From the NCBI GenBank assembly GCA_938042245.1, contig CALIRO010000049.1:1-64000 (forward strand): a stretch of 64,000 nucleotides of DNA. Reading direction: 5' to 3'. This document shows, piece after piece, positions 1 to 9,180 of this stretch. Both the position numbers and the translations under genes were made by a program. Source of the stretch: an uncultured Thermoguttaceae bacterium. GTDB lineage: Bacteria; Planctomycetota; Planctomycetia; Pirellulales; Thermoguttaceae. The notes under the pieces were generated by a model, which searched no databases, had not been told where the DNA came from, and saw only the letters and a list, made by a program, of their open reading frames with translations. Numbering within the stretch: the stretch's first letter is position 1; each line of letters starts with the position of its first letter.

Positions 1-2
1 GC

Positions 3-452
3 GGCCGACCGTTCTCCTACATGGAAATGGTCCAGCCGATTTGGGATCGCCATTGTCTGGGATGTCACGATGGGAAAAAACCGCCGGTGCAGATTGATCT
101 TACTAGCCAGCCCCATCAACAGTTCAGCCGATCCTACTGGACCCTGTGCGGGGATGTGGATTTTTGGGGCGGGGGGACCAATCCTGAGAATGCGGCCAAA
201 GCCCTGGTTCCACGCTTTGGCGGTCGAAACCAAGTGCAGGTTACCCCGCCTGGCGGCATGTACGGCGCCCGGGGCAGCCGACTGATCCGGTTGCTCCGCA
301 GCGGGCATGAGGGAGTTCGGCTTACCGCGGAGGAATTGGCCGTCGTCGCCGCTTGGATTGACCTGAACGCCATCTTCTACGGCGTGTATCTGCCCGAAGA
401 CCAAGCTCGCCAACTTGCCGGCGAACAAGTCCCAATGCCGGAAATTCAATAA
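3..452 (+). CDS. HzsA-like cytochrome c protein, C-terminal fragment (5' end outside window)
   Basis: This reading frame is open from the first bases of the window, so the protein is truncated on the left and its true start is not visible. About 149 residues remain. They contain one c-type heme site, CLGCH, at bases 54-68, preceded by the phrase MVQPIWDRH, which is the usual lead-in to the terminal heme domain of the hydrazine synthase alpha-like proteins found in planctomycetes. The two complete relatives in this window have the equivalent 'VQPVLDQYC' and 'VQPVLDKHC'. After the heme come TPPGGMYGARGSRLIRLL and a WIDLN motif near the end, as in planctomycete cytochrome (PSCyt1-like) domains. 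The protein is presumably exported, since heme c is attached outside the cytoplasm. Function is unknown; an extracytoplasmic redox role is inferred. A DUF1559 gene follows after 226 bases. Confidence 0.8.
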   Translation, partial: GRPFSYMEMVQPIWDRHCLGCHDGKKPPVQIDLTSQPHQQFSRSYWTLCGDVDFWGGGTNPENAAKALVPRFGGRNQVQVTPPGGMYGARGSRLIRLLRSGHEGVRLTAEELAVVAAWIDLNAIFYGVYLPEDQARQLAGEQVPMPEIQ

Positions 453-572
453 CTCGAAAGACACGCTTCCCTTTTAAAAACAGAAAAATCTTAAATCGTA
501 ACAAAAGTGAACCTCAAAGCGTGGGGAAGTCAAAATAAAAAGATAGTAACACTTCAGGTGCATGGCGTACTG

Positions 573-640
573 AGAGATTCCTGCGAAAGCAGGAATTCAG
601 TAGCTTCTCCTCTGGGGGAGAGGCGGGGGAGCGGCCTAAA
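573..640. repeat. Dispersed palindromic repeat (type A plus type B remnant)
   Basis: Bases 577-596 form a perfect 8-bp inverted repeat, ATTCCTGC-GAAA-GCAGGAAT. It is followed by CTCCTCTGGGGGAGAGG at 604-620, a remnant of the second repeat type that is common in this window. Both motifs recur in other intergenic regions. It lies in the gap before the DUF1559 gene. Confidence 0.7.
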
Positions 641-678
641 AAGGAGGTTGTTCAGCAAAAAGCGGAGGGGAGCGGTTG

Positions 679-1629
679 ATGGACACTAAAAAACCCGGTT
701 TTACGTTAGTGGAGCTTTTGGTGGTGATTGCGATTATTGGGATTTTGATTGCCCTGTTGTTGCCGGCGGTTCAGGCGGCCCGGGAGGCGGCCCGCAGGAT
801 GCAATGCACCAACCACCTGAAACAATGGGGCCTGGCCATGCTCAACTATGAACATACGCACAAGGCCCTGGTATATCCCAATTCTCGGCTTGGCTGGCCG
901 AATAGCTGTGGATCGGTGGCGCCGAACAGTCCCCGGATCAGTTATCCGCCCCGGCTTTGGCCGTTCATCGAGCAGCAGCCGCTCTACGACCGATATGACT
1001 TCAAATTGCCGTTCCATCATCTGGGCACGCCGGGCACGGGCAACGAGCCGGTGGTGTTGGTGCAAGTGCCGCTATACTTTTGTCCCTCGGACCGGACCGG
1101 GTTTTGGCTTCCGCCGGCTGATTCGCACAGCCGATCCCGCGGCAACTATGTGCTCAATTGGGGGGCGGCGGATTTCTGCCAAGATAGGAGCAAGTACCCC
1201 GACTATCGGCCGTCGCCTTTTGGGCCGAACCGATCCGCCCGATTGGCCGAGCTGACCGATGGCACCTCCAATACAATGCTAATGTCCGAAGTGCTCCAGG
1301 CGGTGCAAGACGGCATCTGGGATTTCCGGGGCGACATTCTGAACGACGACGTTTCCTGCGCCCAGTTCATGACGATCAATACGCCCAATACCGGGGTGGA
1401 TCAAAACTCCTGCATTGCCTCCCGTGGCTGTACGGAGCCGAATCGGCCTGCCCCGCTGGTGGACGTCTGGCCTCGGATCGTGGCCGCCCGGAGCAAACAC
1501 CCCGGCGGCGTCAATGTGCTCATGGCCGACGGATCCGTCCACTTTATTTCCAATTCCATCGCTCAGGCCACCTGGCAAGCCATGGGCTCGATGAACGGCG
1601 GCGAAGTGCTGAAAGATTCACCCTTTTAG
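679..1629 (+). CDS. DUF1559 family pseudopilin-like protein
   Basis: The 316-residue protein begins with a type IV pilin / type II pseudopilin N-terminus: short basic head, GFTLVELLVVIAIIGIL with the prepilin peptidase site before F and the +5 Glu, then a hydrophobic helix and QAAREAARRMQC. The C-terminus carries the characteristic DUF1559 phrase HPGGVNVLMADGSVHFI. DUF1559 proteins are hugely expanded in planctomycetes and are thought to be exported surface or pseudopilus-like proteins of unknown function. The ATG at 679 was chosen over the in-frame TTG at 676 because a purine-rich GGAGGGG lies about 9 bases upstream. It is followed by a lipoprotein gene, a pairing common in this phylum. Confidence 0.93.
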   Translation: MDTKKPGFTLVELLVVIAIIGILIALLLPAVQAAREAARRMQCTNHLKQWGLAMLNYEHTHKALVYPNSRLGWPNSCGSVAPNSPRISYPPRLWPFIEQQPLYDRYDFKLPFHHLGTPGTGNEPVVLVQVPLYFCPSDRTGFWLPPADSHSRSRGNYVLNWGAADFCQDRSKYPDYRPSPFGPNRSARLAELTDGTSNTMLMSEVLQAVQDGIWDFRGDILNDDVSCAQFMTINTPNTGVDQNSCIASRGCTEPNRPAPLVDVWPRIVAARSKHPGGVNVLMADGSVHFISNSIAQATWQAMGSMNGGEVLKDSPF

Positions 1630-1698
1630 AACGGCGGGGAAGCGCTAAACGGCTTCGCCCTTTGAAGCAAATGCAAATGCTGTAAAAGGAGGTCTCCG

Positions 1699-2172
1699 AT
1701 GGCCCCCTATGGGTTGTATAAGTGGGATAAGCGGATAGGAGAGATAAACATCTATGGCCTGTGCTGGTTGGTTTTGGCCGGGCTGGCGGCGCCGGTAGTA
1801 TTGAGCGGCTGCGGTTCCTCGGGGCTTCGGATGGTTTCGGTGGCCGGGCAGGTAAGGCTCAACGGAAAGCCGCTGGAGGAAGGTACCATCGACTTCCAGG
1901 ACCCTCATGGCAATGCGCCCAACGCCCAGGCCGTCATCCGTCAAGGGGCGTACAACTGTCAAGTGCTGCCCGGACGGAAAAAGGTGGTCATTCAGGGGTT
2001 CAAAGTCGTCGGCAAAGAGCGGGCAAGCCGCGCTGACCCCGATAGCCCCCTGGTCGATCGCAAAGAACAATTCCTCCCGCCAAAATACAGCAGTCCCACC
2101 AGCACGGAACTTACGGCCGACATCGGCCCCAGCGGCAACCGGTCGCTTAACTTCGAACTAAAAATACCGTAA
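1699..2172 (+). CDS. Small lipoprotein, carboxypeptidase-regulatory-like (planctomycete type)
   Basis: A 157-residue protein with a lipoprotein signal: charged N-terminus, hydrophobic stretch CWLVLAGLAAPVVL and lipobox LSGC, with Cys38 as the predicted acylated residue. The mature part begins MVSVAGQVRLNGKPLEEGTIDF, which resembles the beta-sandwich 'carboxypeptidase regulatory-like' lipoproteins that accompany DUF1559 genes in planctomycetes; their function is unknown. An excellent ribosome binding site, AAAGGAGGT, precedes the ATG by 6 bases and fixes the start. It sits 69 bases after the DUF1559 gene and is probably co-transcribed with it. The outer- or inner-membrane location cannot be decided from the sequence. 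Confidence 0.85.
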   Translation: MAPYGLYKWDKRIGEINIYGLCWLVLAGLAAPVVLSGCGSSGLRMVSVAGQVRLNGKPLEEGTIDFQDPHGNAPNAQAVIRQGAYNCQVLPGRKKVVIQGFKVVGKERASRADPDSPLVDRKEQFLPPKYSSPTSTELTADIGPSGNRSLNFELKIP

Positions 2173-2256
2173 ACGCAAAAGAGTTCTACATTCCTGGTTG
2201 GACAAGAGGAGAACTCCACCAGAGGCAAACGGGATTTTTTATGGAGGAATCCGGCC

Positions 2257-5200
2257 ATGGGGAAACGGCCTTGCAAAATGTTGTTGGTTTTTTCGGCAGG
2301 TCTCTTTTGGACAGCAGGCTGGGTTGGAACGGTTCTCCCCGCAGAAAAGCCGCCTACACCGAGGGAATCGAGTCAGCCATCCGAAAGCCAGTCTGCAAAG
2401 CCGGAGCTGGCCATGTCGATCCCAAAGCCGCTGTTGGCCCATTGGCGCATGGATGAGCTGGACGGGGCGCTGTTGCAGGACGGGAGCGGCCATCAGTGGG
2501 ATGCCACGCCGCAGCCTCGAACTGCCCTGGAACCGGTCGAAGGCGTCTTCGGCGGCGGCATGAAGTTCAGCGGACAGCATACCGTGCGCGTGCCGGCAAA
2601 ACTGCAATTTACCGGCCTGAAAGGCCTTACATTTAGCGCCTGGGTTCAGCCAACGGATTTAAGCACCTATCGGGAAATCTTCCGCAAAGAGGACGGCGAG
2701 CAGCGCGTGCTGTTTTCCTTCCAGAACAATGGGACCATCCTTTCGTTGGGCCTGAACATTGGTGGCTATGTAGAGTGCGACGCTCCGATCAAGCCGGAGA
2801 CGCTGATGGACGGGGCCTGGCACCACTGTGCCGCCACGTTCGACGGCCAGTGGATGCGGGTCTATTTGGACGGACGCGAGATCGGCGCCTTGCACCGGCC
2901 CGGGCAGATCATCGCTGGCGGACCGGCCCAGGGCTGCATCGGATCGACCAACGGCGGCGAGTGTTTCCAGGGGCTCATGGACGATCTGCGGATCTACGGC
3001 GAGGCCCTTTCCCCGCAGGAGATCACCCGGCTTTATCGGGAAGGTTTGGAGGCGTTGGCGGCGGCTGCCAAACAGACCGGCCTGAACGTCGATGCCTTCT
3101 TTGTACGAGGAAGCACCTTTGCCGAAACCTTGGCCCAAAGCCGACAAAAACTCCACCAGCTACAGGAAGGCCAAGTTCGCCTGGACAAAAAGACCGCCGC
3201 CCTGTTCCAGGCCCGATTGCAAGAGGCGTTTCCGGAGGAATGCCAAAAGTTTACCGAATACACGGGCCGAACGCCGGGCGTTTATCTTACCTCGATGGGC
3301 AATGACTTTCATCTTCGGGAAGTGGGCCGGTTGATCGAACTGCTTTTAGAATACAAGCCGCTTACCGAAGAGCAGTGGCGGAAGCAATCCCCGGAAGATC
3401 GCCGCCGGTGGGCCGAAGCCGACCAACTGGCCGCCCGTTTTGAGACCCTTCGGGCGGAAGGCGATCAGGCCGCCTATAAACCCGACTGGATTGATCTGGT
3501 CTTGGATGCAGGCCAACGCATCGCCTTCCGACCCGTAGTGCACGAGGCAGTAGCTCCGTATGTTCGGCCCGAAACGCCGCCCACACAGGACCTAAGTGCC
3601 GAAGAAGCCCAGCGATTGCTCGAAGACGACTGGCTCCATCAGGCGGACCGCCGCCCCAACGGCCAGCGAATTCAGCAGGAGATTCAGTGGACCCGGCAAT
3701 TGGCCGACCGAATAGCTGCCGCCCATGATGGTAAACTAGATTTCACCGCAGAACTTGCCCAACTGGCTGAGCTAGAAAAGAAACTCCCACCGCCGGACCA
3801 ACTCGACCAAGGGCTTTACTTTGCGGTTCGTCGGCTGAAACGGCAGATCATGTTCCGAAACCCGGTCCTTACGTTCGATAAACTAGTCTTTGTCGATGGG
3901 CCGTTCCCACAGGGTTCGGAGTGGCGGCATGAGACGCGGCATCGGCTCGGCTACATGGCCGTTCCGGGCGGCAGGCTGCTGGTGCTGGAAGGATTGAGGC
4001 CAGACGGCCATGTTCGCCAACTGGCGCCCCAGCCGCCGCTTCACGGCTCGTTTTGGCGGCCCGATGTCTCCTGGGATGGACGGCAGGTGCTCTTCTGCTT
4101 CAAACCGCACAATGAAAAATCGTTCCATCTTTATGAAATCAACGCCGATGGCAGCGGACTGCGGCAACTGACCGACAGCCCCTACGACGACCTAGACCCC
4201 ATCTACCTGCCGGACGAAAAGTATATTTTGTTTACTACCACCCGGGGACATACCTACGTACGCTGTATGCCGCCGACCAATGCGTTTGTGCTGGCCCGCT
4301 GCGATCGGGACGGCCAAAATATCTACCTCATTTCCCAAAACAACGAACCGGACTACACCCCCAGCGTCATGCACGACGGCCGGATCATCTACACCCGGTG
4401 GGAATACACGGATAAGCCGCTCTGGCGCGCACAGGGCCTGTGGACCGTCAACCCGGACGGCACTCAGGTGCAGACCTTCTGGGGCAATCAGAGCGTCTGG
4501 CCCGATCTATTGAAAGACGCCCGCAGCATCCCCGGCAGCCGACGGGTCATGTTCACCGGAAGCGCCCATCATAACTGGTTTTCCGGCTCCATCGGGATTA
4601 TCGACCCGGACAAGGGTTTCAATTTTCCTGATGGGCTAACCAAGGTAACCGCCGATCTGGCGTGGCCCGAATCGGGCAATGGGCCGATCGATCCGATCCA
4701 GTCCCCACGGTATCATCCGAGCGGCCGGTATCAGGCCTATTATTCCCCGTATCCGTTGAGCGAACAGGATTTTTTAGTGTCGGCCAATCGGGGCGGCAAA
4801 TTCGTGCTCTATCTGATGGATGTGGATGGCAACCGGGAGTTGATTTACGAAGGGGTGTACAATATTTTCCATGCGATGCCGCTTGCGCCTCGGCCAAAAC
4901 CGCCGGTCATTGTGGATCGGGTGGATTGGCCAAGCCGCCAGGACCGAGACCGGCCAAAAGACGGCGTCATTTATAGCGCCAACGTCTATTACGGCGCCCC
5001 GCCGGAACTGGAAGGCAAAGCCCGATTCCTCCGCATCCTGAACATCGAACACAAGACCTATACTTATTGGCACCGTCGGCCGTATATCTCCACCGGGCCA
5101 GTCATTTCGGCAGTTCAGTCCGAAGGGGTAAAACGCATCCTTGGCACCGTGCCCATTGAGCCAGATGGTTCTGTGTCCTTTTATGCACCCAGTGGGCTGC

Positions 5201-5916
5201 CGTTGCATTTTCAGCTTTTGGATGCAGATGGCCGGGCCTTACAAACGATGCGAAGTTTTGTGGGCGTGATGCCTGGGGAAATGCGGGGCTGCCTGGGGTG
5301 CCATGAGTCGCATAGCCGGACGCCGCCGCTTCAAAGCGGCCTGGCCCTTCGCCGAGTCCCCAGCCCCATCACGCCGCCGCCCTGGGGTGATGAGTCGATT
5401 AGCTACGGCCGATTCGTCCAGCCAGTGCTGGACCAATACTGCGGCAAATGCCACCAGGGCGACGGCCAGGCCCGCAAAGTGCTGGACCTGACCCAACGGC
5501 CCGGCCTCCTACACTTTACAGAGCCGTATCTGACCCTGATCGGCCGACCGAGCTGGGGCCAGCCGTACCAGGCCCCGCCCAATCCGCCGCCCGGCTGGGG
5601 CATTGCCGATATGATCATGGTGGAAGCCTACGACCAGCGGGACCCGGCTGGTTACCGAACCCCGCCCCCGATGACGAAACTATCGTACCGAAGTCGATTG
5701 GTGGAAATTTGTGCTAGTGGGCGTCATAACGACGTTCGGGTCGATCCGGTAAGCCTGCAGCGGATCATCGCCTGGGTGGATGCGATGTGCCCGTTCTGGG
5801 GATCGGAAGAGGTCCGCCAGGAGCCGGACCCGGTGTTCCAAGGCGTGGATTGGCTGGCCATTCGGCCCCGGGTGAAAACCGCCCCGACCATCCGCCGCCC
5901 CGGCCCCGTGGATTAG
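2257..5916 (+). CDS. HzsA-like protein: LamG domain, beta-propeller and two c-type hemes
   Basis: A 1219-residue exported protein. It has a signal peptide (hydrophobic MLLVFSAGLFWTAGWVG region), then a LamG/concanavalin-A-like lectin domain at about residues 60-265 (LLAHWRMDEL, WHHCAATFDGQWMRVYLDG, MDDLRIY). A long middle part follows, then TolB/WD-like propeller repeats at about 580-875 (DVSWDGRQVLFCFKP, INADGSGLRQLTD). The C-terminal part holds two heme c motifs, CLGCH at 1012-1016 and CGKCH at 1062-1066. This propeller plus two-heme order matches the alpha subunit of hydrazine synthase, and planctomycetes carry many such relatives outside anammox bacteria. A true hydrazine synthase is not implied: no beta/gamma subunit gene is nearby. 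The lectin domain suggests binding to a glycan. Start: ATG at 2257 with GGAGG 10 bases upstream. Confidence 0.88.
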   Translation: MGKRPCKMLLVFSAGLFWTAGWVGTVLPAEKPPTPRESSQPSESQSAKPELAMSIPKPLLAHWRMDELDGALLQDGSGHQWDATPQPRTALEPVEGVFGGGMKFSGQHTVRVPAKLQFTGLKGLTFSAWVQPTDLSTYREIFRKEDGEQRVLFSFQNNGTILSLGLNIGGYVECDAPIKPETLMDGAWHHCAATFDGQWMRVYLDGREIGALHRPGQIIAGGPAQGCIGSTNGGECFQGLMDDLRIYGEALSPQEITRLYREGLEALAAAAKQTGLNVDAFFVRGSTFAETLAQSRQKLHQLQEGQVRLDKKTAALFQARLQEAFPEECQKFTEYTGRTPGVYLTSMGNDFHLREVGRLIELLLEYKPLTEEQWRKQSPEDRRRWAEADQLAARFETLRAEGDQAAYKPDWIDLVLDAGQRIAFRPVVHEAVAPYVRPETPPTQDLSAEEAQRLLEDDWLHQADRRPNGQRIQQEIQWTRQLADRIAAAHDGKLDFTAELAQLAELEKKLPPPDQLDQGLYFAVRRLKRQIMFRNPVLTFDKLVFVDGPFPQGSEWRHETRHRLGYMAVPGGRLLVLEGLRPDGHVRQLAPQPPLHGSFWRPDVSWDGRQVLFCFKPHNEKSFHLYEINADGSGLRQLTDSPYDDLDPIYLPDEKYILFTTTRGHTYVRCMPPTNAFVLARCDRDGQNIYLISQNNEPDYTPSVMHDGRIIYTRWEYTDKPLWRAQGLWTVNPDGTQVQTFWGNQSVWPDLLKDARSIPGSRRVMFTGSAHHNWFSGSIGIIDPDKGFNFPDGLTKVTADLAWPESGNGPIDPIQSPRYHPSGRYQAYYSPYPLSEQDFLVSANRGGKFVLYLMDVDGNRELIYEGVYNIFHAMPLAPRPKPPVIVDRVDWPSRQDRDRPKDGVIYSANVYYGAPPELEGKARFLRILNIEHKTYTYWHRRPYISTGPVISAVQSEGVKRILGTVPIEPDGSVSFYAPSGLPLHFQLLDADGRALQTMRSFVGVMPGEMRGCLGCHESHSRTPPLQSGLALRRVPSPITPPPWGDESISYGRFVQPVLDQYCGKCHQGDGQARKVLDLTQRPGLLHFTEPYLTLIGRPSWGQPYQAPPNPPPGWGIADMIMVEAYDQRDPAGYRTPPPMTKLSYRSRLVEICASGRHNDVRVDPVSLQRIIAWVDAMCPFWGSEEVRQEPDPVFQGVDWLAIRPRVKTAPTIRRPGPVD

Positions 5917-5964
5917 GAGGAAGATTTCCGGCGGCCCAGGGGGCAGACGGAAAAAAAGACCCCA

Positions 5965-6260
5965 CCGCCTCTCCCACTAGGAGAGAGGGGATTTATTCGC
6001 CTCTCCCCTCCGCGGGAGAGGCCGGCTAGCGAAGCTAGCCGGGTGAGGGGGCTTCGCTTGGAGCGCGGACGTCTCGCCCGCATCCGTCCGGAGCATGGAC
6101 CTCCGGTCCGCATCATTATTCTGGATCCCCGCTTGCGCGGAGATGACAATGGATTGCCCCTCACCCTAACCTTCTCCCGTCAGGGGAGAGGGGACTTATT
6201 CGCCTCTGCCCTCCGCAAAAAGTCGCCTCTCCCGCGGCGGGCAGAGGCAATGGGAAGGGC
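5965..6260. repeat. Cluster of dispersed palindromic repeats
   Basis: The 527-base gap between the HzsA-like gene and the beta-helix gene is largely repeats. It contains a type B unit at about 5996-6050 (GCCTCTCCC ... GGGAGAGGC, then GGCTAGC-GAA-GCTAGCC and GGGTGAGGGGG). A type C unit starts at 6059 (TGGAGCGCGGACGTCTCG). A type A unit lies at about 6120-6146 (GGATCCCCGCTTGCGCGGA, then GATGACA). A second type B unit, inverted, occupies about 6158-6250 (CCTCACCCTAACC ... CTCTCCCG). A 14-bp near-palindrome CATTCGGCTGAATG follows at 6383-6396. No gene was recognised in the gap. Confidence 0.8.
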
Positions 6261-6443
6261 CTCCCCCTTCCGTGGCAGAAGTTGCTCCGGTGCAAGCCAG
6301 GTCGGGGCCAGGAACCTGGATTCCCGCGTGGGCGAGAAGGGCAAGCCCATCCTTCTTCCCAGGAAAACGAGAAAGGTTCTTTCATTCGGCTGAATGAGGA
6401 CTTAGTTGAAATGGTTCCCTATGTAGCTCTAGGAGACACGACC

Positions 6444-9065
6444 ATGAGAAAAAACAATTGGACGGTTTTGTTTGGTTGGGCAAAATGGGAGGGGAAGTGG
6501 GATTTTGTTGGCGGAGTGCTTTTTATTAGCCTGGGGATGGTGTCCGCGTTGGGGGCAGAATCGGGGGCAGTTTCCGCGTCGGCTTGGCAGGCGAAGTTGG
6601 CTGAGGGCCATCGGCTGTTTGCCGCCGGCGATTACCAAGCCGCCCAAACTGCTTATAAGGAAGTGGTTCAGATGGCCGAGGCGCCTGGGCATTTTCGATC
6701 GGCCGCCCAGTTGCAATTGGCCGCCTGCTGTCTCCGCCAGAAACAATATCCGGCAGCCGAGGCCGCCTATCGCCAATTGCTTCAGATGCCCGGCATCCCA
6801 GGCCATCACCGATGGGAGGCAGAGGAGTGTCTTCGGGAGTTAGAACGGGTTCGTCAGGGTCTGCCCGCCCGAGATCCCAACCAGGGCCGAACTCCGCTGC
6901 CGAAATTGCCCGAACCGGCCATAAAACTTTATGTGGCTCCAGACGGCGACGACTCGGGCCCCGGCGATCCAAACAAACCATTTGCCAGCTTGGAACGAGC
7001 GAGGGATCGGATTCGGGAGCTGAAACGCCAAGGCGGTCTGCCCCCAGGCGGGGTAACCGTCTTCCTGAAAGGCGGGCGGTACCTCCGTCGGCAAACGTTC
7101 GTGCTCAGCGCCGAAGATTCCGGCACAGCCGAAGCGCCGATTGTCTACCGGGCCATGCCAGGCCAGGTGGCCTGGTTGGACGGCGGCCTGGTGCTTCGGG
7201 ACTTTCAGCCGGTAAAAGACCCGGCTGTCTTAGCTCGTCTGCCTGAAGAGGCCCGGCAGAAAGTCGTCCAGGTCGATCTGAAGGCGGCCGGCCTGCAGGA
7301 CTACGGTAAATTAGTACCGTTGGGATTTGGCCGAGGGTTTGCCCCCCAGTTGGAGGTCTTCTTTAACGATCGGCCCTTGATCCTAGCCCGTTGGCCTAAC
7401 GAAGGATTTGTCCGGGTGGCCAAGCGGGTGGCTGAAGACGAAAAGGGATTTACATTTGAATATGAAGGCGACCGGCCTGCCCGATGGACCCAGGCGCCGG
7501 ACGGTTGGCTCTACGGCTATTGGGTCCACTTGTGGGCGGATAATTATGTGCCGATCGTTTCGATCGATCCCAAGCAGCGGCAAATTCGGACCGGTGACCG
7601 GGGCGCCTATGCGGGCATCCGAGCCGGGGCACCCTACCATGCTCTGAACCTGCTGGAAGAGCTGGACATGCCCGGTGAATACTATCTAGACCGAAGCCAG
7701 GGGGTGCTGTATTTCTATCCACCCGGGGACCTGGCCCAGGCGAAGGTGGAAGTTTCCGTATTGGCCGAGCCATTGATCCGCCTGCAGAACGCCTCTCATA
7801 TCCGCCTCCAGCAGTTAGCCTTAGAAACGGGCCGGGCCGACGGCATCCACATTACCGGCGGGACCAATTGCCTGGTGGTCGGCTGCACCATCCGGAAATT
7901 GGCGGGCGGGGCCATCGTCATTTCTGGCGGCCAGGGGCACCGGGTCCAAAGCTGCGATATGTACACCCTGGGCCGGGGCGGTTGTGCGCTGAGCGGCGGC
8001 GACCGAAAAAGCCTCAGCCCAGGCGGACACCTGATGGAAAATTGCCATGTCTGGGACTTTTCCCGCATCAATCGCACCTATACGCCGGCTGTTTCGCTCG
8101 ATGGCGTGGCCAACCGAGCAGCCCACAACTATTTCCACCACAGCCCTGGCCACGGAATGCGGATCGGAGGTAATGAACATTTAGTAGAATGGAACGAAAT
8201 CCACGATGTGGTCCTAGAAACCGACGACCAAGGCGGCCTCGATATGTGGGGCAACCCCACTTATCGGGGCAATATCATCCGATATAACTATTGGCATCAT
8301 ATTCGAAACGATCGGCCCTGCGGGCAGGCCGGGGTTCGCCTGGACGACGCCATCAGCAGTACACTTGTTTATGGTAACCTCTTTTACCGCTGTTCGGAGG
8401 CCGGTTTCGGCGGCGTGCAAATCCACGGCGGCAAGGAAAACATCGTGGATAATAACCTTTTTGTACAGTGTAAATATGCGATCAGTTTCTCGGGATGGGG
8501 AGAAAAGCGTTGGCGGGAGTTCCTAAATAAACCCTGGATCCAGAAACAGCTTCAAGAGGTTCGGTACGACCAGCCGCCCTACAGCACACGCTATCCGACG
8601 CTTGCCCAATTGGCGGAACATCCGGATCGAAACTCCGTCTGGCGGAACGTGGCCTATCAGTGTGGGGCCCTGCTTACCCGGGACCGAGGCATCCAGGAGG
8701 TGCGGGATAACCTATTGGTAGAGCAAGAAAGGTACATTCCGAGTGTGGCTGGCCAGAGGGGCCCGTCTGGTGCTTCCCCTGCTCCGAAGGAGTCCGGCAC
8801 CGGAGGGCATTCGGAGGCGGGGGTGCCGGCGGTCCGCTTGGGCAACCCCCAGGAGCCTTCGATTCCGGTTACCAGCTACTTAGCGGGGCCTTTGCCGGAC
8901 GGCCGGTTGCCGATGCCGCCGCCGATCACGAATCGGCTTCCGCCGGAGCTGCCCAGCCCGTCGATCATGGACCAGATCGGCTTCCGCCCGCTGCCGTTGG
9001 AGCAGATCGGCCTGTATGCGGATGAGTTCCGAGTTATGCCTCCTGCAGAAAAGCCGAAGAATTAA
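6444..9065 (+). CDS. Exported TPR plus right-handed beta-helix protein
   Basis: An 873-residue protein. After the signal peptide (VGGVLFISLGMVSALGAES) there are TPR-like repeats at about residues 40-150 (LFAAGDYQAAQTAYKEVVQ, LRQKQYPAAEAAYRQLLQ). YVAPDGDDSGPGDPNKPFAS at about 162 is the usual opening of pectate-lyase-like/DUF1565 right-handed beta-helix proteins. The rest is rich in helix-turn phrases such as HIRLQQLALETG, NCLVVGCTIRK and ENIVDNNLFVQC. Relatives are polysaccharide lyases, glycoside hydrolases or carbohydrate binders; no catalytic residues could be assigned. The open frame extends further upstream, but ATG 6444 was chosen because AGGAG lies 8 bases before it and the signal peptide starts there. 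The TPR front end on an exported beta-helix protein is unusual. Confidence 0.82.
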   Translation: MRKNNWTVLFGWAKWEGKWDFVGGVLFISLGMVSALGAESGAVSASAWQAKLAEGHRLFAAGDYQAAQTAYKEVVQMAEAPGHFRSAAQLQLAACCLRQKQYPAAEAAYRQLLQMPGIPGHHRWEAEECLRELERVRQGLPARDPNQGRTPLPKLPEPAIKLYVAPDGDDSGPGDPNKPFASLERARDRIRELKRQGGLPPGGVTVFLKGGRYLRRQTFVLSAEDSGTAEAPIVYRAMPGQVAWLDGGLVLRDFQPVKDPAVLARLPEEARQKVVQVDLKAAGLQDYGKLVPLGFGRGFAPQLEVFFNDRPLILARWPNEGFVRVAKRVAEDEKGFTFEYEGDRPARWTQAPDGWLYGYWVHLWADNYVPIVSIDPKQRQIRTGDRGAYAGIRAGAPYHALNLLEELDMPGEYYLDRSQGVLYFYPPGDLAQAKVEVSVLAEPLIRLQNASHIRLQQLALETGRADGIHITGGTNCLVVGCTIRKLAGGAIVISGGQGHRVQSCDMYTLGRGGCALSGGDRKSLSPGGHLMENCHVWDFSRINRTYTPAVSLDGVANRAAHNYFHHSPGHGMRIGGNEHLVEWNEIHDVVLETDDQGGLDMWGNPTYRGNIIRYNYWHHIRNDRPCGQAGVRLDDAISSTLVYGNLFYRCSEAGFGGVQIHGGKENIVDNNLFVQCKYAISFSGWGEKRWREFLNKPWIQKQLQEVRYDQPPYSTRYPTLAQLAEHPDRNSVWRNVAYQCGALLTRDRGIQEVRDNLLVEQERYIPSVAGQRGPSGASPAPKESGTGGHSEAGVPAVRLGNPQEPSIPVTSYLAGPLPDGRLPMPPPITNRLPPELPSPSIMDQIGFRPLPLEQIGLYADEFRVMPPAEKPKN

Positions 9066-9180
9066 ATCTTCCCGCTTGCCATGGGGAGCCTCTTTGGGTG
9101 ATGATAGAAGAGGGGGGCGGGACGATGGTATCTTTTCGGAACTAAAAATTGGCGTGGAAGAGGCTGCCCATTGCAGGACC

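Noticed and set aside
2257..5916. Hydrazine synthase of an anammox bacterium
   Set aside because: Only an alpha-like core is present, several copies with lectin domains occur, and no beta/gamma subunit or hydrazine dehydrogenase genes are near. The family is broad in non-anammox planctomycetes.
5965..6260. CRISPR array
   Set aside because: Repeats are palindromic, of several types, irregularly spaced and not separated by uniform spacers; no cas genes are present.
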